Shown: positions 46,302-56,767, counted from the first letter of the stretch. The stretch: DNA of 64,000 nucleotides from Thermus antranikianii DSM 12462 (GCF_000423905.1 NZ_AUIW01000003.1:62001-126000), one strand, 5' to 3'. Notes: a model not told the origin generated them from the letters alone. Program-made: numbers and translations.

Positions 46302-48019
46302 GAACCCACCTCCGGCACACGGTAATTGCGTCCCAAGACGCGCACGTTGGGCTTGGGCAAAACCCTTACGCGCCCAGCGGCTTTGAGGTACTCCTCGAGG
46401 ACCTGGTAGATGGGCCTGGGCTCGTACCCTGCTTTGGCCTCCCCCACCCGCTGGAGCCTTCCCCCATAGGAGGCCGCCAGGTACCGGCGATTGGGATCCA
46501 GGGGCTTGCCGCCCACCTCCACCTCCCGGATGCGCTTGCCAACAGGGGCATCGGGGTCCAGCACGTAGCGGAGGCCGAAAACCCGGCTCACATCCCCGCC
46601 CTGCTGGTAGAAGGGATCGGGGGTAAAGACGTTGCTGGCGATGTCCTCCAGGGTGTTCCGGATCTGCTCCCCCCGTAGCCAGAAGAGGTAAAGGTCGGGG
46701 TAGGTAAAGCCCAGGTAGGCGTAGAGGTGGTCCCGGGTGATGGCCTGCCCGGGAAGGATGGTGGTGCCCCAGCGCACCGCTGGGCTGAAGACCAGGTCCA
46801 CCTCGGGATAAAGGGCCTTCACCGCCTGCCCCACCAGCTCATCCCAGGTGGAGTAAAGGGTATCCCGCTTGTAAAGCAGGGACTCGGAAACCGCCAGGGG
46901 CTCGAGAAGGTGCTGACGGTGGGGAGCCAGGGTCTTTTCCAGGAAGGCCTCCACGTCGGGAGCTCCCGGGAGATGGCGGGCCAAAACCGGCAGAATCCTA
47001 AGCCGCAGGTTGGCGATGCCCCCCTTGGTGAGCTTCAGGTCCACCCGCATGAGCGCCTTACCGGCCGCGCTTCCCGCCACGATCCAGGTCTTGCCCACCC
47101 GCCAAGGGGAAGGGGTGAGGTCGTGGGTGTGTCCGGAGAGAATGAGGTCAATGCCCTTCACCCGCTCCGCCAAGGCCGCGTCCAGCTGGAGGCCATTGTG
47201 GGAGAGAAGCACCACAGCATCCGCCCCCTCGGCCCGGGCCTGGTCCACGGCCTCCTGCAAGCGGCGCACATCCAGGGCAAAGGAAAGGCCTTCCGTGAAC
47301 TCCTCGGGGTGGGAAACCTTCACGTAGGGATAGGTGGCCCCCACGATGGCCAGGGCGTAGCGGCCCATCTGATGGATCCGGTAGGCAGGATAAAGGGGGT
47401 CGCCGAAAAGCTCATCCACCACGTTGTAGGAGAGGTGCTCGCCCTTAAGCTTCTTGAAGAGCGCCTCGGCCCGCTCCCGCCCCAGGGTCCACTCCCAGTG
47501 GGAGACCATGTGGTCCACCCCGACGAGGTTCTGCCAGTCCACGATGGCCTCTCCCTGGGTGAGGAGGGAAAGGCCGGAGTTGGTCCAGGTGTCCCCGCCG
47601 TCCAACACCAGGACCCTTCCCCCCTCGGCCTCCACCTGGGCCTTTTGCTTGCGGATGAGGGCGGCAAGGGCGCTCAGGCCCCCGATGGGACCGAAGGCCT
47701 TGGCCAGCTCCACGAAGTCCAGATAGCTGAGCAGGTAGGCCAAGGGGGTCTTCCGCTCCACCCCGTAGTAGCGCAGAATGGCCTCCCCGGTAAGGTAGCC
47801 GGGCCTCCCCATAAGGGGCTTAGGGGGGATAAGGTTGGGGGGCTCCATGAAGTAGTGGGGAAAGGCCTGGCCGTGGAGGTCAGAGAAGTAGAGAAGGGTG
47901 ACGTCGCCGTAAGGGGGAAGCTCATAGAGGCGGGAAGGATTCTCCAGAACCTGGGCCAAAGCCTTGGGCCCAAGCCCTCCCAGGGCGGAAAGCCAAAAAA
48001 GAAGCTCCCTTCGGTTCAT
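46298..48019 (-). CDS. soxB: Thiosulfohydrolase SoxB
   Basis: A 573-residue Tat- or Sec-exported 5'-nucleotidase-family enzyme that releases sulfate from SoxY-bound thiosulfonate using two Mn ions. Metal ligand motifs are FSDLHGQAFP, VLDGGDTW, LLSHNG and SGHTHDL. It starts MNRRELLFWLSALGG. It lies between the two soxXA pairs, overlapping both neighbours by 4 bp. Confidence 0.95.
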   Translation of the reverse strand: MNRRELLFWLSALGGLGPKALAQVLENPSRLYELPPYGDVTLLYFSDLHGQAFPHYFMEPPNLIPPKPLMGRPGYLTGEAILRYYGVERKTPLAYLLSYLDFVELAKAFGPIGGLSALAALIRKQKAQVEAEGGRVLVLDGGDTWTNSGLSLLTQGEAIVDWQNLVGVDHMVSHWEWTLGRERAEALFKKLKGEHLSYNVVDELFGDPLYPAYRIHQMGRYALAIVGATYPYVKVSHPEEFTEGLSFALDVRRLQEAVDQARAEGADAVVLLSHNGLQLDAALAERVKGIDLILSGHTHDLTPSPWRVGKTWIVAGSAAGKALMRVDLKLTKGGIANLRLRILPVLARHLPGAPDVEAFLEKTLAPHRQHLLEPLAVSESLLYKRDTLYSTWDELVGQAVKALYPEVDLVFSPAVRWGTTILPGQAITRDHLYAYLGFTYPDLYLFWLRGEQIRNTLEDIASNVFTPDPFYQQGGDVSRVFGLRYVLDPDAPVGKRIREVEVGGKPLDPNRRYLAASYGGRLQRVGEAKAGYEPRPIYQVLEEYLKAAGRVRVLPKPNVRVLGRNYRVPEVGS

Positions 48020-48594
48020 TTAGACCCCACCGCCGGCTTGGTGTTGAAGTCGCTTTCCGGATCCAGCAAGTAGGCCACCACGTCCGCGATCTCCTCGGGG
48101 GTCAAAAGCCCCTGGGCCCCGAAGCGGTACATGACCGTGCAGGGGAAGTAAGCCCAAGAGTTGTAGATGACCTCGTAGGTGTAGCGCTGGACCGCCTCGG
48201 ACTGGCCTCTCTTAAGACCGTACTTCTCCAGGCTGGGCCCCACGTCCCCGCCCAGGTGCACCGGGGAGCCAAAGTGGCAGGAGAAGCAGTTGGCCTTCTG
48301 CAGGTTGTTGAAGATGGCCCCACCTTTCTTCCAGTCCCCCATGAGCTTGCCGCTTTGCGGGTACTTGATGAGGGCCCGCTGCTCCTCGAGGAACTTGGGG
48401 AGAAGATCACCGGGCAGGCGGTTGCGGTGGATGGAGCAAAGGGCCTGGTCCGGACGCTGGTTGAGGAAGACATCTGCGTAGGTCTTGCCACCCGTCTTGA
48501 TGGCCTCCAGCTCGGAAGGGCCAAAGTACGACTGGGCCAAGGCCACCACCAGGGGCGCGGCCAAAAGGATGGGGATAAGCTTCTTCGCCTTCAT
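48016..48594 (-). CDS. soxX: SoxX cytochrome c subunit, copy 2
   Basis: A 192-residue exported mono-haem cytochrome with haem site CFSCH and a Met in FPCTVMYRFG. The ATG at 48594 begins a clear signal peptide (MKAKKLIPILLAAPLVVALAQ, residues 1-21); the open frame upstream belongs to soxA2 territory. It overlaps soxB by 4 bp and follows soxA2 by 10 bp. Confidence 0.9.
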   Translation of the reverse strand: MKAKKLIPILLAAPLVVALAQSYFGPSELEAIKTGGKTYADVFLNQRPDQALCSIHRNRLPGDLLPKFLEEQRALIKYPQSGKLMGDWKKGGAIFNNLQKANCFSCHFGSPVHLGGDVGPSLEKYGLKRGQSEAVQRYTYEVIYNSWAYFPCTVMYRFGAQGLLTPEEIADVVAYLLDPESDFNTKPAVGSK

Positions 48595-48604
48595 CACCGC
48601 CTCC

Positions 48605-49387
48605 TCACCGCACGAAAGCCGGCCACTCCTCCACGACAGCCCCGTTGTTGTTGTAGGCCATGAAGAGCTCCAGGGCCAGGATGGGTAGGGAGTAAAGGGC
48701 GGGCTGGGGATGGCCGATATTGCCGTAGCAGGCCCGGATGCGGTCCTGCATGGTCCAGATCTGGTCGTTGGAGTAACGGTAGGCAGGCCAGTGGGTCCAG
48801 GACTTATCCTTGCCCAAGACATCCGCGTAGGGCAGGACCCCCGCCCGCCGGCCCACGTAGGTCACGTGGCAGGTGGCGCACCCTATATCCCGGGCCCCAC
48901 TCCGGGCGTAAAAGAGCTTCTCGCCAAGAGCATAAAGCTCCCTTTCCTGAGGAAAGAGGAGGCGCACCTGGATGGGCTTGCCCGTGGAGAAGCTGGCGAT
49001 ATAGAAGGCGATGGCCACCACCTCTTGCCGCTTGACCTGGTCGGGCCGGTAGCCCTGAACCCGGGTCATGCAGGTGACGATGCGGCTATCCAGGTCCTCC
49101 ACCTTGTTAGTGTCCAGGAAGTAACGGGGTAACCTGGCCGCCGCCCCTTCCAAGACTCCCTTCCCCAGGCCGAAATCGCACTCGGCCATGGTCTTGCCGC
49201 TTGGCCCCTTGCGGTTGAAAAGTTCCTTGCCCTGCTCCACGATGAGTTCCGTGGGCAGGATCCCCGCGGTTTGCAAAAGGAGTTGCTTTTGCCGCTTGGC
49301 CTCCTCCCGCGGGTCCACCTCCCCCTGGGCCAAGGCCAGGCCCAGCAGGAAAACCACGCTCACCATCCACCAGGACCGTAGAAGCAT
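48605..49387 (-). CDS. soxA: SoxA cytochrome c subunit, copy 2
   Basis: A 260-residue exported cytochrome with one haem site CATCH and the SoxA Cys in MQDRIRACYGNI. Other shared blocks with copy 1 are KGPSGKTMAECDFG and TCMTRVQGY. The ATG has GGAGGT upstream. The gene follows soxZ after a 54-bp gap that contains a strong hairpin. Confidence 0.92.
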   Translation of the reverse strand: MLLRSWWMVSVVFLLGLALAQGEVDPREEAKRQKQLLLQTAGILPTELIVEQGKELFNRKGPSGKTMAECDFGLGKGVLEGAAARLPRYFLDTNKVEDLDSRIVTCMTRVQGYRPDQVKRQEVVAIAFYIASFSTGKPIQVRLLFPQERELYALGEKLFYARSGARDIGCATCHVTYVGRRAGVLPYADVLGKDKSWTHWPAYRYSNDQIWTMQDRIRACYGNIGHPQPALYSLPILALELFMAYNNNGAVVEEWPAFVR

Positions 49388-49410
49388 ACCCTTACCTCCA
49401 CGCCATGCCC

Positions 49411-49437
49411 GGCGCCCGGGGTTACCCCCCGGGCGCC
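49411..49437 (-). repeat. Strong hairpin between soxZ and soxA2
   Basis: GGCGCCCGGGG (49411-49421) pairs perfectly with CCCCGGGCGCC (49427-49437) over a 5-nt loop. No T-run follows on the minus strand, so it may protect the upstream soxYZ mRNA rather than terminate. Confidence 0.6.
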
Positions 49438-49441
49438 ACCC

Positions 49442-49768
49442 TTAGGCCAGCTCCAGCTTTACCGTACCCTCGCCGGTATCCCCGTCGGTGTCCTTAAGCT
49501 TGACGGTAAAGGTCCCTGCCTTTTCCGCCTTGAACATGAAGCCGTAAAGGGGGTTGGCGCTGGTGGAGGGACCGGGCTTAGCCTCGGCCACCTTCTCCCC
49601 CTCGAAGTAGACCTCCACCTGGTTGATGTACTTGGCGGGGATGATCTTGCCCTCGGCATCCCGGCGGGTGCCGGGTTCGTTGGGATGCTGGGCAACTACC
49701 TGGAGCTTGAAGTTCTCGCCCGCCTTAGGCTTGGCCGGGGTCAAACGAACAATAGTACGAATGGCCAT
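49442..49768 (-). CDS. soxZ: Sulfur carrier partner SoxZ
   Basis: A 108-residue immunoglobulin-like protein without a signal peptide, starting MAIRTIVRLTPAKPKAGE. It forms the SoxYZ heterodimer and is exported by piggy-back on the Tat-signal-bearing SoxY. A GGAGGT site precedes the ATG. It follows soxY by 11 bp. Confidence 0.94.
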   Translation of the reverse strand: MAIRTIVRLTPAKPKAGENFKLQVVAQHPNEPGTRRDAEGKIIPAKYINQVEVYFEGEKVAEAKPGPSTSANPLYGFMFKAEKAGTFTVKLKDTDGDTGEGTVKLELA

Positions 49769-49779
49769 CTTCTACCTCC

Positions 49780-50232
49780 TTAACCGCAGCCGCCCACGGT
49801 CACGCGGGTGCTGGCCGAAGCCAAAAGGAACTTGCCGTCCACCGTTTCCACCACCGCCCGGATGGCGGTGGTCTCCGCCAAGCGCACCCGGGTGGCGTAG
49901 TAGGGCAGGGCCTTCATGGGCATAAAGGCCACCAGGTGCGGGGTAGGGTTCTTGTCAGCGAAGAGGTGGATGGCCTTCACCTGGCTCGAGGGCAGGTTCA
50001 CCTCCACCTCGGCGGGAACATTGGCCCCGCTTTCGGCAATGGCCGGCATGGTGAGCTTGACGAGGTTAGAGGGGGTAAGGTCCTTAAACCCCCTGCCCAA
50101 CACCGCCTGCAGGGCCTTCTCCAGGTTGGCCAGGTCCTCACCCTCTAAACCCTGCGCCCTTACGGGAAGCCCCGCCAAGGCAACGGCCCCGAGGGCTACG
50201 CCAGTGGTCCTTAGAAACGCTCGCCTATTCAC
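49780..50232 (-). CDS. soxY: Sulfur carrier protein SoxY
   Basis: A 150-residue protein that holds the sulfur substrate on a C-terminal Cys. It has a Tat signal (NRRAFLRTTGVALGA, about residues 2-27). The C-terminus reads VGGCG and then stops, one Gly short of the usual GGCGG swinging arm. The GTG start at 50232 has GGGAGGT upstream with good spacing and overlaps the soxW end by 8 bp. Confidence 0.92.
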   Translation of the reverse strand: MNRRAFLRTTGVALGAVALAGLPVRAQGLEGEDLANLEKALQAVLGRGFKDLTPSNLVKLTMPAIAESGANVPAEVEVNLPSSQVKAIHLFADKNPTPHLVAFMPMKALPYYATRVRLAETTAIRAVVETVDGKFLLASASTRVTVGGCG

Positions 50233-50668
50233 ACACACCTCCCTTGGCACAAATCTGGCGCAGCTCCGAAAGGAACTGCGCCCGGGGCCGGCTGCCAAAA
50301 AACCGGCCCACCTCTTCCCACGCCCCCTTGCGGAAGACGAGGAAGACAAAGGTTGGGGTACCCGGCACCCGATACCGCCGGGAAAGCTCCTGACCCTCCG
50401 GGGTCTCGATATCCACGGAGGCCACCACGAAACGGTCCTCCAGGAAGCGGCTTACCTGGGGATCGGACAAAACGAAGGTGTTCATCTGGTCGCAGTAGGG
50501 ACAGTGAGGGGAGTGAAAGTACACCATCACCACCCGCCCGTGGGTCTGGGCCAGGTCCAGGGCCGTGCCATAGGGATACCACCGGCCGAAGTCCGGAGCT
50601 GCCCAGGCCGCGGCCAAGGCGAGTAGGACAAGGGACCAAAGTACCCGGTATGCGTACATGTTATACAC
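50225..50668 (-). CDS. soxW: Thioredoxin-like SoxW
   Basis: A 147-residue exported thioredoxin-fold protein. The redox motif is HSPHCPYCDQM and the cis-Pro region is VPGTPTFVFL. It probably keeps the SoxY cysteine reduced. The ATG at 50668 or an in-frame ATG 9 bp later may be used. It is the first gene of the sox operon, under the TTGACA/TAGGGT promoter at 50696-50725. Confidence 0.88.
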   Translation of the reverse strand: MYNMYAYRVLWSLVLLALAAAWAAPDFGRWYPYGTALDLAQTHGRVVMVYFHSPHCPYCDQMNTFVLSDPQVSRFLEDRFVVASVDIETPEGQELSRRYRVPGTPTFVFLVFRKGAWEEVGRFFGSRPRAQFLSELRQICAKGGVCE

Positions 50669-50673
50669 CGCCT

Positions 50674-50699
50674 GGGTACACCCAAGGACATTTGTACCC
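50674..50699. promoter_or_regulatory. Inverted repeat, candidate sox operator
   Basis: GGGTACA (50674-50680) and TGTACCC (50693-50699) are perfect 7-bp arms with a 12-bp spacer. The inner arm overlaps the -10 box of the sox promoter, so a bound dimer would block transcription. Confidence 0.5.
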
Positions 50700-50725
50700 T
50701 AGCACCCCTCCTGGGGAAATGTCAA
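50696..50725 (-). promoter_or_regulatory. Promoter of the sox operon
   Basis: On the minus strand TTGACA (50720-50725), an 18-bp spacer and TAGGGT (50696-50701) precede soxW. Confidence 0.65.
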
Positions 50726-50731
50726 GCTCCT

Positions 50732-50759
50732 TTGACAGGGAGCCCCCTTTTCATAAAAA
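50732..50759 (+). promoter_or_regulatory. Distal promoter of the divergent cytochrome c gene
   Basis: TTGACA (50732-50737), a 16-bp spacer and TAAAAA (50754-50759). Its -35 lies 6 bp from the -35 of the divergent sox promoter, so the two may be co-regulated. Confidence 0.55.
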
Positions 50760-50840
50760 CCCGCTTATGGAATCTCCCACCTCTTACCCCCAGGGACTAT
50801 ACCCTTAAGAATGGCTAAAAGTTTGGCCTCGCCAAAGGCC

Positions 50841-50869
50841 TTGACAAGGAACCGGGGACAAAATACCCT
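50841..50869 (+). promoter_or_regulatory. Proximal promoter of the cytochrome c gene
   Basis: TTGACA (50841-50846), a 17-bp spacer and TACCCT (50864-50869), only about 20 nt before the ATG. Confidence 0.65.
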
Positions 50870-50888
50870 GATACCCCGGAGGGTAAAG

Positions 50889-51335
50889 ATGAAGCGGACC
50901 CTAACGGCTCTCCTCCTGATCGGCAGCCTGGCCTTGGCCCAGGCGGACGGCGCCAAGCTCTACGCCCAGTGCGCGGGATGCCACCAGGCCAACGGGCAAG
51001 GAATACCCGGGGCCTTCCCGCCCCTGGCCGGGCACCTGTCCGAGGTCCTGGCCAAGCAGGGGGGGCGCGAGTACCTGATTAAGGTGCTCCTCTGGGGCCT
51101 TCAGGGCCAGATCGAGGTAAAGGGCGTGAAGTATAACGGAGTCATGCCTGCCTTTGGCCAGCTCAAGGACGAGGAGATCGCCGCCCTCCTCAATCACATC
51201 GCCACCGCCTGGGGCGACGACAAGAAGGTCCAGGGCTTCAAGCCCTTCACCGCCGCCGAGGTCAAGGCCCTGCGGGAAAAGAAGCTCACCCCCCAGCAGG
51301 TACTGGAGGAACGCAAGAAGCTGGGTCTGAAGTAG
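50889..51335 (+). CDS. Secreted class I cytochrome c
   Basis: A 148-residue protein with a signal peptide (about 1-18), a haem site CAGCH and a probable Met ligand in GVMPAFGQL. It is probably a periplasmic electron carrier that takes electrons from the Sox system to a terminal oxidase; the divergent position supports this but does not prove it. The ATG at 50889 has GGAGG 6 nt upstream; the open frame from 50811 contains its promoter and is not coding. Confidence 0.9.
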   Translation: MKRTLTALLLIGSLALAQADGAKLYAQCAGCHQANGQGIPGAFPPLAGHLSEVLAKQGGREYLIKVLLWGLQGQIEVKGVKYNGVMPAFGQLKDEEIAALLNHIATAWGDDKKVQGFKPFTAAEVKALREKKLTPQQVLEERKKLGLK

Positions 51336-51346
51336 GGCGGGCCGGC

Positions 51347-51380
51347 AAGGAACCCCGGGCATGCCCGGGGTTCCTTGTTT
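51347..51380 (+). terminator. Terminator after the cytochrome c gene
   Basis: A perfect 30-bp palindrome (51347-51376) is followed by GTTT. It gives a 13-15 bp stem. Confidence 0.85.
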
Positions 51381-51389
51381 AATGGAGGG

Positions 51390-52340
51390 GTGCTGGAGCT
51401 TTCCCTGGAAAAGCGCTTTCCCGGTTTTCAACTGGCCCTAGACCTTGCTGTTCAGGAAGGAGAGGTCCTGGCCCTCCTAGGACCCTCGGGCAGCGGGAAG
51501 AGCACCCTGCTGAAGCTCGTCGCCGGCCTCCTTTCCCCCGACCGGGGTTTCGTGCGCTTCCGCGGGCAGGACCTCACCCCCCTGCCCCCGGAAAGGCGGG
51601 GGGTAGGGTTTCTTTTCCAGGACTACGCCCTCTTCCCTCACCTTACCGTGGCGGAAAACATCACCTTTGGCCTGGTGGAGGCCCGTTGGCCCAGGAAGGA
51701 GCGAGAGGCACGGGTGAAGGAACTCCTTGAACGCATGGAGCTCACCCCCCATGCCCAAAAGCGCCCCCAGGAGCTTTCCGGGGGAGAGCAGCAACGGGTA
51801 GCCCTGGCCCGGGCCCTGGCGCCAAGGCCAAGGCTTCTCCTCCTGGACGAGCCCCTGGGAGCCCTGGACTTGAGGCTACGGGAGGAGCTTCTCTTCTTTT
51901 TGCGCAGGACCCTTCGGGCGGAAGGGGTGACCACCCTGGTGGTCACCCACGACCAGGGGGAGGCCTTCCTCCTGGCCCACCGGGTAGCCCTCCTGCGGCA
52001 GGGAAGGCTCGTGCAGGTGGGAGTTCCGGAAGAGGTGTACGCAAGGCCCAAGGACCTCTGGACCGCCCGCTTCCTCGGGCACAAGAACCTCCTCTCCCCG
52101 GAGGAAAGCCAGGCCCTGGGCTTGCCTGCCAAGCCCCACCTTCTTTTGCCCAAAGCCCTTCGCCTGGGAGGGGAGCACCCAGGGGTGGTGGAGGAACGGC
52201 TTTTCTTCGGAAACAGGGTGGGGCTTTGGGTGCGGCTTGGGAAGGTGCGGCTTTACCTCGAGGCCCTGGAAGGCCCCCCGGAGGGAGCCCAGGTCCACCT
52301 CCACCTGGATCCTTCCCAGGCGGTACCCTTGGAGGGATGA
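51390..52340 (+). CDS. ABC transporter ATPase, possibly thiamine uptake
   Basis: A protein of about 316 residues. It has Walker A GPSGSGKST, signature LSGGEQQRVALARAL, Walker B LLLDEPLGALD, switch THDQGEAF, and a C-terminal extension like FbpC/ThiQ-type importers. The overlap with thiamine pyrophosphokinase suggests a thiamine or precursor importer, but no permease or binding protein is nearby. The start is uncertain: GTG 51390 is too close to GGAGG, and TTG 51375 lies in the terminator. Confidence 0.82.
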   Translation: MLELSLEKRFPGFQLALDLAVQEGEVLALLGPSGSGKSTLLKLVAGLLSPDRGFVRFRGQDLTPLPPERRGVGFLFQDYALFPHLTVAENITFGLVEARWPRKEREARVKELLERMELTPHAQKRPQELSGGEQQRVALARALAPRPRLLLLDEPLGALDLRLREELLFFLRRTLRAEGVTTLVVTHDQGEAFLLAHRVALLRQGRLVQVGVPEEVYARPKDLWTARFLGHKNLLSPEESQALGLPAKPHLLLPKALRLGGEHPGVVEERLFFGNRVGLWVRLGKVRLYLEALEGPPEGAQVHLHLDPSQAVPLEG

Positions 52341-52948
52341 GGCGCTTCGCCCTCCTCCTAGGCGGCCCCCTCCTGGTAACAAAGGCCTTGCGGGAACGCC
52401 TAAGGGACCTCCGCCTCCTGGCGGCGGACTCCGGTGGACGGCACGCCCTGGCCCTGGGGCTTCCCTTGGAGCTATGGCTTGGGGACTTCGACTCAAGCCC
52501 CCCCTGGCTCCAGCAAATCCTTCCCGCCCCCAAGGAGGTGCTTCCCCGGGATAAGGACCGGACGGACGGCGAAGCCCTGGTGCGAAAAGCCTTGGAGCTA
52601 GGAGCCGAAGAAGTCCTCCTCCTAGGGGGCATTGGGGGCCGCCTGGACCACACCCTAGCCCACCTGGAGCTGGCCTTTCTGCTGGCGGAAAAGGGGATAA
52701 GGGTAGAGCTCACCGACGGGCTTACCCGGGCCTTCCCCCTCCCTGTTGGATTCCACGTCTTCCCCTTGGAAAAGGGGAGTTCCTTCAGCCTCCTGCCCTT
52801 CCCCGAGGCCACCTTGGCCGTGGAAGGAGCCCGCTGGAACCTTCCCTCCACCCCCCTTAAGGCCACCACCCTCACCCTGGAAAACCAGGCCCTGGGGCCC
52901 ATCCGGGTGCGGGTGGAAAGGGGACGGGCGGTGCTTTACCTGTTCTAG
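52337..52948 (+). CDS. thiN: Thiamine pyrophosphokinase
   Basis: A 203-residue enzyme that makes thiamine diphosphate from thiamine and ATP. Recognisable motifs are AADSGGRHAL, LGDFDSSP, KDRTDGEALV and LGGIGGRLDHTLAHL. The ATG overlaps the ABC ATPase stop by 4 bp and has GGAGGG just upstream. Confidence 0.92.
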   Translation: MRRFALLLGGPLLVTKALRERLRDLRLLAADSGGRHALALGLPLELWLGDFDSSPPWLQQILPAPKEVLPRDKDRTDGEALVRKALELGAEEVLLLGGIGGRLDHTLAHLELAFLLAEKGIRVELTDGLTRAFPLPVGFHVFPLEKGSSFSLLPFPEATLAVEGARWNLPSTPLKATTLTLENQALGPIRVRVERGRAVLYLF

Positions 52949-52953
52949 CCGCC

Positions 52954-52982
52954 TTGACAGAGCCTTGAGGGAAGGCTACACT
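52954..52982 (+). promoter_or_regulatory. Promoter of tRNA-Lys
   Basis: TTGACA (52954-52959), a 17-bp spacer and TACACT (52977-52982). Transcription would start about 30 bp before the tRNA. Confidence 0.85.
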
Positions 52983-53018
52983 GGCTTTTGGCGTCAAGGC
53001 CGACGCCGTGCACACCTT

Positions 53019-53094
53019 GGGCCGCTAGCTCAACTGGTAGAGCAACCGACTCTTAATCGGTGGGTTACAGGTTCGAGTCCTGTGCGGCCCACCA
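53019..53094 (+). tRNA. tRNA-Lys (anticodon CTT)
   Basis: A 76-nt cloverleaf. GGGCCGC pairs with GCGGCCC, the anticodon loop CTCTTAA gives CTT, the T-loop is TTCGAGT, and CCA is encoded at 53092-53094. Confidence 0.97.
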
Positions 53095-53097
53095 CGG

Positions 53098-53129
53098 AAC
53101 CCCGGGGCCTTCCCCGGGGGTTTTCCTTT
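53098..53129 (+). terminator. Terminator after tRNA-Lys
   Basis: AACCCCGGGG-CCTT-CCCCGGGGGTT forms a GC-rich stem followed by TTTTCCTTT. The last T is also the first base of the next gene's TAGCAT box. Confidence 0.85.
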
Positions 53130-53134
53130 AGCAT
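53129..53134 (+). promoter_or_regulatory. -10 box of the leaderless DUF815 gene
   Basis: TAGCAT is 7 nt before the ATG at 53142. It directly abuts the tRNA-Lys terminator, so this gene starts a new transcript. Confidence 0.6.
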
Positions 53135-53141
53135 GGGGCCC

Positions 53142-55819
<2,678 letters not shown>

Positions 55820-55874
55820 TCAGCCTACCACATCTGGCAAAAGACCCCGGGGTTATGGTACAGTCTTCTTTGGC

Positions 55875-55909
55875 GTTCTTGCGGGGTCCCCCGATCCCCC
55901 GGCAAGAAC
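55875..55909 (+). promoter_or_regulatory. Structured leader hairpin of rplM-rpsI
   Basis: GTTCTTGC (55875-55882) pairs perfectly with GCAAGAAC (55902-55909). A 4-bp GGGG/CCCC inner stem closes the loop. It starts about 12 nt after a TACAGT -10-like box and ends 40 nt before the rplM ATG. It could be an autoregulatory site for L13 or a transcript stabiliser. Confidence 0.55.
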
Positions 55910-55949
55910 ATGGTGCCTGGCACACAGAGTTGAAGGAGGGCCCAAACGC

Positions 55950-56381
55950 ATGCAGCCCAAGACGTACATACCCAAGGAGATCGAACCCCGGTGGGTTCTC
56001 ATTGACGCCGAGGGCAAAACCTTAGGGCGGCTGGCCACGCAGATCGCCACCCTGCTACGCGGCAAGCACCGCCCCGACTGGACCCCCAACCTTCCCATGG
56101 GCGACTTCGTGGTGGTGATCAACGCCGACAAGATCCGCCTCACCGGCAAGAAGCTGAAGCAGAAGATCTATACCCGGTATAGCGGCTACCAGGGGGGCCT
56201 GAAGGAGATCCCCGCGGAAAAGATGCTGGCCACCCACCCGGAGAGGGTGCTGGAGCATGCAGTAAAGGGCATGCTCCCCAAAGGGCCTCTGGGGCGGAGG
56301 CTCTTCAAGCGCCTCAAGGTCTATGCCGGCCCCACCCATCCCCACCAGGCCCAGAAACCCGTTAAGCTGGAGGTCAAGTGA
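55950..56381 (+). CDS. rplM: 50S ribosomal protein L13
   Basis: A 143-residue protein starting [19 protein letters not shown]. The conserved blocks [16 protein letters not shown] and [17 protein letters not shown] are intact. L13 is an early assembly protein of the 50S subunit. The ATG has AAGGAGGG upstream; the longer open frame includes the leader hairpin and is rejected. It overlaps rpsI by 1 bp. Confidence 0.96.
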   Translation: MQPKTYIPKEIEPRWVLIDAEGKTLGRLATQIATLLRGKHRPDWTPNLPMGDFVVVINADKIRLTGKKLKQKIYTRYSGYQGGLKEIPAEKMLATHPERVLEHAVKGMLPKGPLGRRLFKRLKVYAGPTHPHQAQKPVKLEVK

Positions 56382-56767
56382 TGGAGCAGTACTACGGCAC
56401 CGGTAGGCGCAAGGAAGCGGTGGCCCGGGTCTTTTTAAGGCCCGGAAGCGGTAAGATCACCGTGAACGGCCAGGACTTCCAGGAGTACTTCCAGGGTTTG
56501 GTGCGGGCGGTGGCGGCCCTCGAGCCCCTGAGGGTTGTAGACGCCCTGGGGCGCTTTGACGCCTACATCACCGTGAAGGGGGGTGGCAAGAGCGGCCAAA
56601 TCGACGCCATTAGGCTGGGGGTGGCCCGGGCCCTTCTCCAGTACAACCCCGACTACCGCGCCAAGCTGAAGCCCCTGGGCTTCCTCACCCGGGACGCGCG
56701 GGTGGTGGAGCGGAAGAAGTACGGCAAGCACAAGGCCCGCCGGGCACCCCAGTACTCCAAGCGCTAA
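56381..56767 (+). CDS. rpsI: 30S ribosomal protein S9
   Basis: A 128-residue protein starting [17 protein letters not shown] and ending in the basic tail RRAPQYSKR that reaches the decoding P site. The ATG at 56381 is preferred over the GTG at 56378, which falls in the rplM stop. It converges on addA with a 4-bp overlap. Confidence 0.96.
   Translation: MEQYYGTGRRKEAVARVFLRPGSGKITVNGQDFQEYFQGLVRAVAALEPLRVVDALGRFDAYITVKGGGKSGQIDAIRLGVARALLQYNPDYRAKLKPLGFLTRDARVVERKKYGKHKARRAPQYSKR

Noticed and set aside
46727-48073. 448-codon plus-strand ORF opposite soxB, and similar long antisense ORFs opposite sox, ccm and pyrG genes
   Set aside because: In very GC-rich DNA the antisense frames lack stops. 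Their translations are Gly/His/Pro-rich with no domain motifs, and the opposite strand carries clear enzymes.
51336-51389. Possible thiamine riboswitch before the ABC ATPase and thiN
   Set aside because: The gap contains only the cytochrome terminator palindrome; it is far too short for a TPP aptamer and lacks its conserved sequences.
52746-53141. Upstream extension of the DUF815 protein
   Set aside because: It passes through thiN in another frame and through tRNA-Lys and its terminator.
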